A DNA stretch of 64,000 bases, taken from positions 62,001 to 126,000 of the forward strand of contig NZ_PPHG01000075.1 of NCBI RefSeq assembly GCF_002904295.1, given 5' to 3'. Both the position numbers and the translations under genes were made by a program. Of the stretch, positions 25,800-32,697 are shown in pieces. Every line of letters starts with the position of its first letter. The stretch's first letter is position 1. The stretch is from Amycolatopsis sp. CA-128772 (lineage in GTDB: Bacteria; Actinomycetota; Actinomycetes; Mycobacteriales; Pseudonocardiaceae). Below the pieces are notes generated by a model. It searched no databases. It was not told the DNA's origin and saw nothing but the letters and a program-made list of their open reading frames with translations.

Positions 25800-25812
25800 A
25801 GCCACTGTGGCT
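25800..25812. promoter_or_regulatory. Operator candidate in the XRE-cupin/GNAT divergent promoter
   Basis: AGCCAC and GTGGCT form a perfect 6-1-6 palindrome in the 43-bp gap between the two start codons. CTCG and CGAG arms flank it on the left (25784-25801). Confidence 0.5.
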
Positions 25813-25824
25813 ACCATATGAGCT

Positions 25825-26340
25825 ATGATCCGAGCCGCCACCCCGCACGACGCCGCCGCCTGCGCCGCCCTCTATGCGCCCTACGTCACCGACACCGCCG
25901 TCTCCTTCGAGGACGACCCACCGGACGCCGGCGAAATGGCCCGCCGCATCTCCGCCGCCCACGCCTGGTTCGTCCTCGAAGACCACGGCCACATCGCCGG
26001 CTACGCCTACGCCAACCGCTTCGCCGAGCGCGCCGCCTACCGCTGGTCCTGCGAGACCAGCATCTACCTCGAACAAGGCCGCCGCCGCACCGGCGCCGGC
26101 CGCGCCCTCTACGAAACCCTCTTCCGCCGGCTGCGCGAACGCGGGTTCTGCCGCGCCTTCGCCGGCATGACCCTGCCCAACGAAGCCAGCGCCGGCCTCC
26201 ACCGCGCGCTCGGGTTCGAACCCGCCGGCGTCTACCGCCGCGTCGGCTGGAAGCACGGCGCCTGGCACGACGTCGCCTGGGTCCAGAAGGACCTTCACGC
26301 AACTGAAGGTTGCGCATCGGGGCCCGCCGAGCTAATGTGA
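25825..26340 (+). CDS. GNAT N-acetyltransferase, phosphinothricin/methionine sulfoximine type
   Basis: A 171-residue GNAT enzyme. The order IRAATPHDAAACAALYAPYV, VSFEDDPP, YAYANRFAERAAYRWSCETSIYL, the acetyl-CoA-binding GRRRTGAGRALYETL and the C-terminal GVYRRVGWKHGAWHDVAWVQKDL matches the phosphinothricin acetyltransferase (Pat/Bar/YncA) group. Members acetylate phosphinothricin or methionine sulfoximine-like compounds, so resistance or detoxification is likely. The divergent HTH-cupin gene is the likely regulator. Confidence 0.92.
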   Translation: MIRAATPHDAAACAALYAPYVTDTAVSFEDDPPDAGEMARRISAAHAWFVLEDHGHIAGYAYANRFAERAAYRWSCETSIYLEQGRRRTGAGRALYETLFRRLRERGFCRAFAGMTLPNEASAGLHRALGFEPAGVYRRVGWKHGAWHDVAWVQKDLHATEGCASGPAELM

Positions 26341-26358
26341 CACGCAACCGAACGTTGC
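26299..26358. promoter_or_regulatory. Two GCAAC-N5-GTTGC operators (ArsR type)
   Basis: The inverted repeat GCAAC-N5-GTTGC occurs at 26299-26313 and again at 26344-26358, both preceded by CAC. Centres are 45 bp apart. The second copy is 13 bp before the SRPBCC start at 26372; the first lies inside the 3' end of the GNAT gene. They are the natural binding sites for the ArsR protein encoded at 26806. Confidence 0.75.
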
Positions 26359-26371
26359 ACAAGGAGCTTGC

Positions 26372-26809
26372 ATGGACCACGGCACCCTCGAACGCGAAAT
26401 CCACATCGACGCCGCCCCCGACGTCGTCTTCGACGTCCTCAGCAACCCCGAACACGTCCGCGAATGGTGGCCCGACGAAGCCGAATACCCCGTCGAACCC
26501 GGGGGAGCGGGCCGCATCGGCTTCGGCGGCCAATGGGTCCAGTTCACCGTCGTCGACGCCATCCCCCCGAAACTCTTCTCCTTCCGCTGGGCCCACGCCG
26601 CGGGGGAGACCGCCGCCCCCGGCAACTCCTTCCTCGTCGTCTTCGAACTCGAACCCACCGCCACCGGCACCCGCCTGCGGATGACCGAAACCGGCTTCCG
26701 CGAACGCGGCTGGGACGAAGCCAAGATCGCCGCCGAATACACCGACCACGCCGGCGGCTGGGACCACTACCTGCCCCGCCTGCCCCTGCGCGTGGGAGCC
26801 ATCCGGTGA
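26372..26809 (+). CDS. SRPBCC/AHSA1-family protein
   Basis: A 145-residue START-like domain protein. It has LEREIHIDAAPDVVFDVLSNPEHVREWWPDEAEY at ~5-38, a glycine-containing GFGGQWVQFTVV strand and the C-terminal helix TDHAGGWDHYLPRL. AAGGAG precedes ATG 26372 at good spacing. It is first in an SRPBCC-ArsR-SRPBCC operon, and its stop overlaps the ArsR start (GTGA). The ligand is unknown. Confidence 0.87.
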   Translation: MDHGTLEREIHIDAAPDVVFDVLSNPEHVREWWPDEAEYPVEPGGAGRIGFGGQWVQFTVVDAIPPKLFSFRWAHAAGETAAPGNSFLVVFELEPTATGTRLRMTETGFRERGWDEAKIAAEYTDHAGGWDHYLPRLPLRVGAIR

Positions 26810-27138
26810 CCACCACCGTCGACGACGACCTCTGGTCCGCCATCGGCGACCCCACCCGCCGCCGCCTGCTCGACCTCCTCCTCAGCGAAGGCCGGGGGAC
26901 CGCCACCAGCCTCAGCGAACACCTCCCGGTGACCCGCCAGGCCGTCGCCAAACACCTCGCCGTCCTCGACCGCGCCGGCCTCGTGCACGGCCGGCCCGAA
27001 GGTCGCGAAAAACAGTTCCACGTCGACGAAGCCCAGCTCGCCCGCGCCGTCGCCCAGCTCACCGAGGTCGGCAACACCTGGGACGCCCGGCTCCGCCGCA
27101 TCAAGCGCATCGCCGAAACCATCGAAAGGAACCGCTAG
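26806..27138 (+). CDS. ArsR-family winged-helix repressor
   Basis: A 110-residue ArsR protein: LWSAIGDPTRRRLLDLLLSEG at ~9-29 and TATSLSEHLPVTRQAVAKHLAVLDRAGLVHGRPEGREKQFHV at ~32-75. The REKQFHV wing is typical of regulators paired with SRPBCC genes. No metal-site cysteines are present. GTG 26806 overlaps the upstream stop. It is expected to bind the paired GCAAC-N5-GTTGC sites upstream of the operon. Confidence 0.9.
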   Translation: MTTTVDDDLWSAIGDPTRRRLLDLLLSEGRGTATSLSEHLPVTRQAVAKHLAVLDRAGLVHGRPEGREKQFHVDEAQLARAVAQLTEVGNTWDARLRRIKRIAETIERNR

Positions 27139-27140
27139 AA

Positions 27141-27581
27141 ATGGACATCCTCCACCGCATCGGCATCCGCAACGCCACCCCCGGACAGGTCTACGACGCC
27201 CTCACCACCATCGACGGCCTGGCCGGCTGGTGGACCGAGAAAACCGAGGGGGAGACCGGCCTCGGCGGCGTCACCGCCTTCCGCTTCATCCCCGGCGGCT
27301 TCGACATGAAGACCATCGAGCTCGACCCGGGCCGGCTCGTCCGCTGGGAGGTCGTCGACGGACCGCCCGAATGGATCGGCACGACGATCCGCTGGGACAT
27401 CGAACAGCGCGACGACCACACGATCGTCCTCTTCAAGCACGAAGACTGGCGCGAGGCGGGCGAGTTCATGCACCACTGCAGCACCAAGTGGGCCAGCTAC
27501 CTGATGAGCCTCAAGCAGCTCGTGGAGACCGGGGAAGGCGCCCCGGCACCGCGGGACGTGATGATCAGCGACTGGCACTGA
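27141..27581 (+). CDS. SRPBCC-family protein
   Basis: A 146-residue START-like protein: HRIGIRNATPGQVYDALTTIDGLAGWWTEKTEGE at ~5-38, FRFIPGGFDMKTIELDPGRLVRWEVVDGP and EFMHHCSTKWASYLMSLKQLVETGEG at the end. GAAAGGAACCGC precedes the ATG. It is the third gene of the SRPBCC-ArsR-SRPBCC unit, 2 bp after the ArsR stop. The dif-like site starts 18 bp after its stop codon. Confidence 0.87.
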   Translation: MDILHRIGIRNATPGQVYDALTTIDGLAGWWTEKTEGETGLGGVTAFRFIPGGFDMKTIELDPGRLVRWEVVDGPPEWIGTTIRWDIEQRDDHTIVLFKHEDWREAGEFMHHCSTKWASYLMSLKQLVETGEGAPAPRDVMISDWH

Positions 27582-27598
27582 CAACTGGCACTGACGTT

Positions 27599-27626
27599 AC
27601 TTGACATAATGTACATTATCGGCACT
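27599..27626 (-). other. dif-like XerCD recombination site
   Basis: On the + strand the site reads ACTTGACATAA, central TGTACA, then TTATCGGCACT: two 11-bp arms around a 6-bp core. Read on the minus strand it matches the published actinobacterial dif consensus, as I remember it, at 25 of 28 positions; the three mismatches are all at the outer end of the XerC arm. dif marks the replication terminus, where XerC/XerD resolve chromosome dimers. A tyrosine recombinase gene follows 0.46 kb away. The consensus is from memory and should be confirmed. Confidence 0.85.
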
Positions 27627-28057
27627 TGGGGACACGCTGGGTCGAGCGCCGAGAGGGGCGCAAGAACCGGGGTCGGCGCCGCCTGTGCGGGAGTGCGCTC
27701 GCTTCGTCAGGACGGCTCCTGAGACGGTTACCCGGGACCGCCGCAGGAGGCTTGCCCGGAAACGGCCTCCAGAGGGGCGCTCGGGATCCCCTGAGAGGCG
27801 CGAGTCCGACGTCCCGTCACTCGACCATAAAACGTCACGGTGACGAAACTGTGGAGGGTTCCGGGAGCTCCGGAACGTCGCACGAGTGCCGATTGGCGAC
27901 GGTGCGCGAGCTCATCGGGTCCCAGCGGGCCCCCTCAGCAGCTTGACCTGCTGTTTCGTCGAACATATGTGCGTATACCCCGCCATAGGTGCGTCAGAGG
28001 GCGGAAACGGGTCCTCGGCGGACCCGGGATCCCCTAGGGAGCAGAATCTGAGCCACA
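27627..28057. other. Non-coding stretch between dif-like site and recombinase
   Basis: About 430 bp with no convincing gene; the short open frames here lack actinomycete codon bias and ribosome sites. Repeats are visible: AGAGGGGCGC at 27652-27661 and 27771-27780, CGGGATCCCCT at 27782-27792 and 28025-28035, and a 6-1-6 palindrome CGTCAC/GTGACG at 27833-27845. Base composition is lower in GC than in the flanking genes. It may be a control region, a small RNA locus or the remnant of an inserted element. Confidence 0.45.
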
Positions 28058-28099
28058 CCGGTGTTTGATGCATAATTGCGGTTATGCATCAAACACCGG
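28058..28099. repeat. Perfect 18-bp inverted repeat with 6-bp spacer (dif-like core)
   Basis: CCGGTGTTTGATGCATAA (28058-28075) and its exact reverse complement (28082-28099) flank TTGCGG. The inner ends read CATAA-N6-TTATG, the same layout as the dif-like site at 27599 (CATAA-N6-TTAT). The ATG 28084 of the recombinase gene lies inside the right arm. It could be a recombination core, an operator, or an RNA hairpin hiding the start codon. Confidence 0.8.
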
Positions 28100-29112
28100 G
28101 TGACGGCCCGGCCACGGAAACTGTCGGTGGTGTGCGGTACAAGATCCACATGAAGGTTTCCGAGGCGCAGCAAGCCTTCTTCGCCGCCCGCCGTCCCCGC
28201 AAGGACTCCCCGCACACCACCGACGCCTACCGCCGGGATCTCGCCGGTCTCACCACTCTCCTGGTTTCGGAGCTCGGCCGCCCCGCCGAGGACCTGGAGG
28301 TCGCCGATCTGACCGGGCCGGCGCTGCGGGCGGCGTTCGGTGCGTTCGCGGACGGGCACGCGAAGAGCTCGGTGCTGCGGGCGTGGTCGACGTGGAACCA
28401 GTTCCTCACGTTCTGCGTGGCCGACGGGTTGCTGGCCGGCAACCCGATGGGTGCGGTGGCGCGGCCGCGGACGCCGGCGTTGACGCCGAAGCCGTTGCGG
28501 GGTGAGGAAACGCCGGAGCAGCTGCTGTCGGCGGCGGCCGCGGGTTCGCGGCGTGCGCGGGATCCGTGGCCGGAGCGGGACGTGCTGGTGATCGCGCTGG
28601 GGCTGGTGGCGGGGTTGCGGGCGGCGGAGATGCGGGCGTTGACGTCGCGGTCGCTGGTGGGGCGTGCGGGTGAGCTGCGGTTGCACGTGAAGGGGAAGGG
28701 CAGCCGGGACCGGTCGATCCCGGTGCAGCCGGTGCTGGCGGAGCTGATCGAGCGGTACCGGGAGTCGTGCCGGGTGCGGTTTCCGAACGTGCGGTTCTCC
28801 CCCGGTTCGCCGTTGTTGCTGGATCGGGCGGGTGAGCCGATCGGGCGGGGTGCGCTGGAGTACCTGGTGAAGTCGTGTTACCGGGGTGCGGGGTTGCACG
28901 ACCGGGTGCCGGTGGGGGCGAATCTGCACGCGTTGCGGCACACGTTCGCGACGCGGCTGGCGGAGGACGGGGCGACGGCGTCGGAGATCATGGCGCTGCT
29001 GGGGCACGCGAGCCTGGCGACGAGCCAGAACTACATCGAGGCGACGGGCCGGGAGCAGCGGGCGGCGGCGGCGAGCAACCGGACGTACCGGGCGTTGGAT
29101 GGGTTGGGGTGA
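28084..29112 (+). CDS. Tyrosine recombinase, XerC/D-like
   Basis: A 342-residue tyrosine recombinase. The N-terminal SAM-like core-binding domain spans ~25-130 (TTDAYRRDLAGLTTLL, SSVLRAWSTWNQFLTFC), and the catalytic domain spans ~145-335. All catalytic residues are visible: Arg in GLRAAEM, Lys in VKGKGSRDR, HALRHTFATRL (His-x2-Arg), the second His in LLGHASLATS and the nucleophile Tyr in QNYIEAT. ATG 28084 lies inside an 18-bp inverted repeat without a ribosome site; GTG 28132 or ATG 28150 may be the real start, which would leave the repeat in the promoter. It lies 0.46 kb from the dif-like site. Confidence 0.88.
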   Translation: MHQTPGDGPATETVGGVRYKIHMKVSEAQQAFFAARRPRKDSPHTTDAYRRDLAGLTTLLVSELGRPAEDLEVADLTGPALRAAFGAFADGHAKSSVLRAWSTWNQFLTFCVADGLLAGNPMGAVARPRTPALTPKPLRGEETPEQLLSAAAAGSRRARDPWPERDVLVIALGLVAGLRAAEMRALTSRSLVGRAGELRLHVKGKGSRDRSIPVQPVLAELIERYRESCRVRFPNVRFSPGSPLLLDRAGEPIGRGALEYLVKSCYRGAGLHDRVPVGANLHALRHTFATRLAEDGATASEIMALLGHASLATSQNYIEATGREQRAAAASNRTYRALDGLG

Positions 29113-29115
29113 GGG

Positions 29116-29496
29116 TCAGCGGAGTTGTTCGAGGTCCTTGGCGGCGCGGGCGATTTCTTCGGCGAGGCCGCGGAGTTCGCGTGCGCCGGCGCCGTCGTCG
29201 GCTGCGGTGACGATGTCTTCGGCGGCGCAGCGGAGCTGGAAGAGGCGGTCCTGGAGGGCGGCGATCTCGGTGTCGGAGAGCACGACGGCGTCTTCGGGCA
29301 GGCCGCTGCGCTGCAGGGCGGTGCGGCGTTCGTAGGCGCGCTGGCGGCAGGATTGGCCGCAGTAGCGGCGGCGGCGGCCGACGTTGCCGCCTTCGGGGAG
29401 GCGTCGTCCGCACCAGCCGCAGTGCTTGGGGGCGCCTCGGCGGGCCGGGGCGAGTTCGATCGTGGTCGGCTGGGTCAGTTCGGCGGCTTCCCTCAC
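29116..29496 (-). CDS. Small zinc-ribbon protein, function unknown
   Basis: A 126-residue protein. Residues ~22-58 carry the cysteine pattern HCGWCGRRLP, then RRYCGQSCRQRAYERR, a treble-clef or zinc-ribbon motif common in small actinomycete proteins of unknown function. The rest is helical (DTEIAALQDRLFQLRCAAEDI, then AGARELRGLAEEIARAAKDLEQLR). GTG 29496 is chosen because it leaves room for a promoter before the divergent GDPD gene; ATG 29529 is in frame and possible. It converges on the recombinase gene with 3 bp between. A longer protein with a similar motif is at 2686-3747. Confidence 0.65.
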   Translation of the reverse strand: MREAAELTQPTTIELAPARRGAPKHCGWCGRRLPEGGNVGRRRRYCGQSCRQRAYERRTALQRSGLPEDAVVLSDTEIAALQDRLFQLRCAAEDIVTAADDGAGARELRGLAEEIARAAKDLEQLR

Positions 29497-29562
29497 CCGG
29501 GAGACCCTAGCTGGCCACCGGTTGCTCATGCCGGGGTCATGGCGGAAGTGCACACTTGGGGG

Positions 29563-30354
29563 ATGCAGGCGTTGTTCCCGTACCTGGCCGATCCGCTCCC
29601 CCGTGCCTTCGCTCACCGGGGGTGGCACCTCGATGACCTGGAGGGTCTGGAGAACTCGTTGCCGGCGTTCAAGCGGGCGTGTGCGGAGGGGTACCGGTAC
29701 CTGGAGACGGATGTGCACGCGACGGCGGACGGGGTGGTGGTGGTCCACCACGATCCGAACCTGGATCGGACGACGGACGGTTCCGGGCCGATCGCGGCGC
29801 AGACGTGGGCGCAGCTGAAGGGCGTCAAGGTGGGTGGGAGGGCGCCGTTGTCGCGGTTGGAGGACGTGCTGGAGGAGCTGCCGGGGGCGCGGTTCAACGT
29901 GGACGTGAAGGCCGATCGGGCGGTGGAGCCGTTCGTGCGGGTGCTGGAGCGGACGGGGGCGTTCGACCGGGTGGCGGGGGCGGCGTTTTCGGATGCGCGG
30001 CTGGTGCGGTTGCGGCAGCTGGCGGGGCCGAAGCTGGTGACGGCGATGGGGCCGCGGTCGGCGTTGGCGTTGTGGGTGCGGGGGAAGCTGCCGCTGCTCC
30101 CCCTGGGCCGGCTGGTGCTGGGGGCGATGGCTCAGGTGCCGGTGCGGCAGGGGGCGTTGCGGGTGGTGGACAAGGCGTTCCTGTCGATCGCGGGGCGGTC
30201 CGGGATCGAGGTGCACACGTGGACGATCGACGATCCGGCGGAGATGCGGATGTTGCTGGACCTGGGGGTGCACGGGATCGTGACGGATCGGCCGGACCTG
30301 TTGCGGGAGGTGCTCGTGGAGCGGGGTGTGTGGCAGCGGTCGCAGGAGCCGTGA
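29563..30354 (+). CDS. Glycerophosphodiester phosphodiesterase
   Basis: A 263-residue GDPD-family TIM barrel. The active-site HRG...EN motif is AFAHRGWHLDDLEGLENS (~14-31), followed by ETDVHATADGVVVVHHDPNLDRTT (~47-70) with the metal-binding Glu/Asp and general-acid His. The C-terminal IEVHTWTIDDPAEMRMLLDLGVHGIVTDRPD strand-helix is also typical. It hydrolyses glycerophosphodiesters to glycerol 3-phosphate and an alcohol. No signal peptide, so cytoplasmic. ATG 29563 is chosen; ATG 29539 adds eight residues. Neither has a strong ribosome site. Confidence 0.92.
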   Translation: MQALFPYLADPLPRAFAHRGWHLDDLEGLENSLPAFKRACAEGYRYLETDVHATADGVVVVHHDPNLDRTTDGSGPIAAQTWAQLKGVKVGGRAPLSRLEDVLEELPGARFNVDVKADRAVEPFVRVLERTGAFDRVAGAAFSDARLVRLRQLAGPKLVTAMGPRSALALWVRGKLPLLPLGRLVLGAMAQVPVRQGALRVVDKAFLSIAGRSGIEVHTWTIDDPAEMRMLLDLGVHGIVTDRPDLLREVLVERGVWQRSQEP

Positions 30355-30360
30355 GCCGTC

Positions 30361-31029
30361 TCAGCGGGGTGGTTTGCCGGTCCAGGCGGCGTCCCAGGTC
30401 TTGGGGCCGAGGAGGCCGCTGTCCTTGATGCCGTTGGCGCGTTGGAGGTCGAGGACGGCGGTGCGGGTTTTGTCGTAGTAGCAGCCGGTGGCGCTGAAGC
30501 CGTAGCCGAAGGCGTTCATGCGGAGCTGGAAGGTCTTGAGCGGGGCGGCGCAGTCGCCGTAGCTGTAGACGACGCCGGGCCAGGCGGGGCGGGGGCCGCC
30601 GGGGCCGGGGGGTGGTGCGGGGAGGCCGCCGCCGCCGATGTAGGCGGCTTCGGCGTAGGTGGGGATGCGTTTGCTGCGGGCGTCGGCGTCGCCGGCGAGT
30701 TTGAGCGAGCCGGCGCACTGCCAGGGTTGCCAGCCGCGCATGCGGTAGAGGTAGAGGGCGCGGTAGTCCTGTTCGGCGGGGGCGGCCTGGTCGGGGCGGC
30801 CTTGTCCGCCGACGCTGCGCCAGGTGGGCAGGTCGAACTGGTAGGCGCCGTAGTAGCCGTTGCCGGTGTTGGTGGCGTAGCGGTTGCTGGACTCGCACAT
30901 GCGGAGTTTCGCCCAGGCGGCCGAGGCGGGGTCGGCTGCGGCGATGGCGGGGGTGGTGAGCGGCAGACCCGTGACGGCGAGCGCGAGGAGCAGGAGTCTC
31001 AGCACGGTGCGCCGGCGGTTCTGGATCAT
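30361..31029 (-). CDS. Rpf-like secreted transglycosylase with peptidoglycan-binding domain
   Basis: A 222-residue exported protein. The signal peptide is RRRTVLRLLLLALAVTGLPL...AIAAADPA (~5-33). Residues ~38-110 form the Rpf lysozyme-like domain (WAKLRMCESSNRY with the catalytic Glu; TGNGYYGAYQFDLPTWRSVGG). The C-terminal ~60 residues (KTFQLRMNAFGYGFSATGCY...AVLDLQRANGIKDSGLLGPKTWDAAW) are a PG_binding_1 repeat. Rpf proteins cleave peptidoglycan and promote growth resumption. No actinobacterial c-di-AMP riboswitch could be recognised upstream, although such elements often precede rpf genes. Confidence 0.88.
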   Translation of the reverse strand: MIQNRRRTVLRLLLLALAVTGLPLTTPAIAAADPASAAWAKLRMCESSNRYATNTGNGYYGAYQFDLPTWRSVGGQGRPDQAAPAEQDYRALYLYRMRGWQPWQCAGSLKLAGDADARSKRIPTYAEAAYIGGGGLPAPPPGPGGPRPAWPGVVYSYGDCAAPLKTFQLRMNAFGYGFSATGCYYDKTRTAVLDLQRANGIKDSGLLGPKTWDAAWTGKPPR

Positions 31030-31274
31030 GCGAGCACAGTAGGAGCGTGTCACGTTGTCCACAACAGACACAGTGGGCGCTCCAGTCTCACATGAAACAC
31101 CGTTCACTTTTGCGGGCGACACGCCGTGGGGGGCGGACGGGGGTCGCGGGCGAAGGTGTCGGATGATCACGAAGCGACAAACCGGACACGGTTTCGGTGG
31201 TGTGGTCACGGGGTTTTCCGGTGGGCCGTAGTCTCCGCGCTGACCTGGAAGTTGTCGAGGTGAAGGAGCCGTGG

Positions 31275-32675
31275 ATGACGCTGGCCGGGACGCGTTCGAC
31301 GAAGCGCGAGCGCTGGGGCTGGTATTTCTACGACTGGGCGAATTCGCCGTTCTATTCGTCGACGACGACGGTGTTCGGTGCCCTGTCCATGAGTTCGATC
31401 GCGGCGGAGGACGCGAAGGCGAACTTCACCCTTAACGGGGACCGTCCGTGCGTGGACGCGGCGGGTGCGGCGGACACGCTGCAGCACTGCGACGTGACGT
31501 TGTTCGGGCTGCACTTCCCGGCCGGCTCGGTGTGGGGGTACCTGCTGTCGGTGGCGACGGTGGTGCAGGTGCTGGTCCTGCCGATCGCCGGTGCGGTGGC
31601 CGACCGGAGCCACAACAAGCGGCGGATCCTGGGCGGGTTCGCGTTCCTGGGTGCGGCCGCGGCGGCGGCGATGTTCTTCCTGGCCGGTTCGGACTGGCAG
31701 CTGGGTGTGGTGCTGTTCGTGGTGGCGAACATCGGCTACGGGGGTTCGCTGGTCGTCTACTACTCGTTCCTGGTCGACATCGGCGGGCCGGACGAGCGGG
31801 ACGGCATCTCGGCGCGGGGCTGGGCGTTCGGGTACCTGGGTGGCGGGCTGGCGCTGGCGTTGCAGCTGGGGTTCTACCTCGGGCACGACGCGTTCGGGGT
31901 GAGCAAGGGCCTGGCGGTGCAGATCTGCTTCCTGACCTCGGGGTTGTGGTGGGCGGCGTTCACGGTGCCCGCGGTGCGGGCGCTCCCCCGCCGGCATACG
32001 CCGGTCGACGTCGTGCCGGGGCGGTCGGTGCTGCGGGCGGGGTTCGTGGAGCTGCGGCAGACGCTGGTGTCGGCGAAGGCGTATCCGTTGACGCTGGCGT
32101 TCTTGGGCAGCTACCTGGTCTTCACCGACGGGATCAACACGGTGGTGACGGTGTCGGCGCAGTACGGCAAGGACGAGCTGGGGTTCGGCAACGAGGTGCT
32201 GATCGTCACGATCCTGGTGATCCAGTTCGTGGCGTACCTGGGCGGGACGCTGCACGGGCTGGTGGCGCGGCGGCTCGGGGCGAAGCGGACGATCCTGGGC
32301 AGCCTGGTGCTGTGGGTGGTGGTGTTGGTGGGGGCGTACTTCGTGCAGCCGCGGCAGCTGCCGCAGTTCCTGGCGGTCGCGGTCGGGATTGGGCTGGTGC
32401 TGGGCGGGACGAATGCGCTGTCGCGGTCGTTGTTCAGCCAGATGATCCCGGCGGGCAAGGACGCGCAGTACTACTCGCTCTACGTCGTGGGCGAGCGCGG
32501 GACGTCGTGGCTGGGGCCGCTGGTGTTCGCCGGGGTGGGTCAGGCGACGGGGTCGTTCCGGCTGGCCATCGTGGCGCTGGTGGTGTTCTTCGCGGCGGGG
32601 CTGGTGCTGGTCGCGCTGGTGCCGGTGCGGCGGGCGATCGTGGCGGCGGGCAACCGTCCGCCGGAGGTGCTTTGA
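31275..32675 (+). CDS. UMF1-family MFS transporter
   Basis: A 466-residue, 12-helix membrane protein. The start TKRERWGWYFYDWANSPFYSSTTTVFG is the UMF1/Atg22-like signature (YDWANS). The middle and end include VVADRSHNKRR-type loops and NALSRSLFSQMIPAGKDAQYYSLY, a strong family mark. ATG 31275 has AAGGAG 6 nt upstream. Substrate unknown; this family is often placed near lipid and wall genes in actinomycetes. It lies in a conserved-looking order: GDPD, Rpf, UMF1, tdk, rbpA. Confidence 0.9.
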   Translation: MTLAGTRSTKRERWGWYFYDWANSPFYSSTTTVFGALSMSSIAAEDAKANFTLNGDRPCVDAAGAADTLQHCDVTLFGLHFPAGSVWGYLLSVATVVQVLVLPIAGAVADRSHNKRRILGGFAFLGAAAAAAMFFLAGSDWQLGVVLFVVANIGYGGSLVVYYSFLVDIGGPDERDGISARGWAFGYLGGGLALALQLGFYLGHDAFGVSKGLAVQICFLTSGLWWAAFTVPAVRALPRRHTPVDVVPGRSVLRAGFVELRQTLVSAKAYPLTLAFLGSYLVFTDGINTVVTVSAQYGKDELGFGNEVLIVTILVIQFVAYLGGTLHGLVARRLGAKRTILGSLVLWVVVLVGAYFVQPRQLPQFLAVAVGIGLVLGGTNALSRSLFSQMIPAGKDAQYYSLYVVGERGTSWLGPLVFAGVGQATGSFRLAIVALVVFFAAGLVLVALVPVRRAIVAAGNRPPEVL

Positions 32676-32697
32676 CTCCCCGATAGGGTCGGGCGTC

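Noticed and set aside
27626..27946. Short open frames in the gap after the dif-like site
   Set aside because: No ribosome site, no actinomycete codon bias and no recognisable protein features.
28084..29496. Prophage or integrative element around the tyrosine recombinase
   Set aside because: No excisionase, replication, transfer or phage genes are nearby and no tRNA is adjacent; flanking genes look like ordinary chromosomal genes.
31030..31274. c-di-AMP (ydaO-type) riboswitch before the Rpf-like gene
   Set aside because: Such riboswitches often precede rpf genes, but the conserved segments could not be found in this 245-bp gap.
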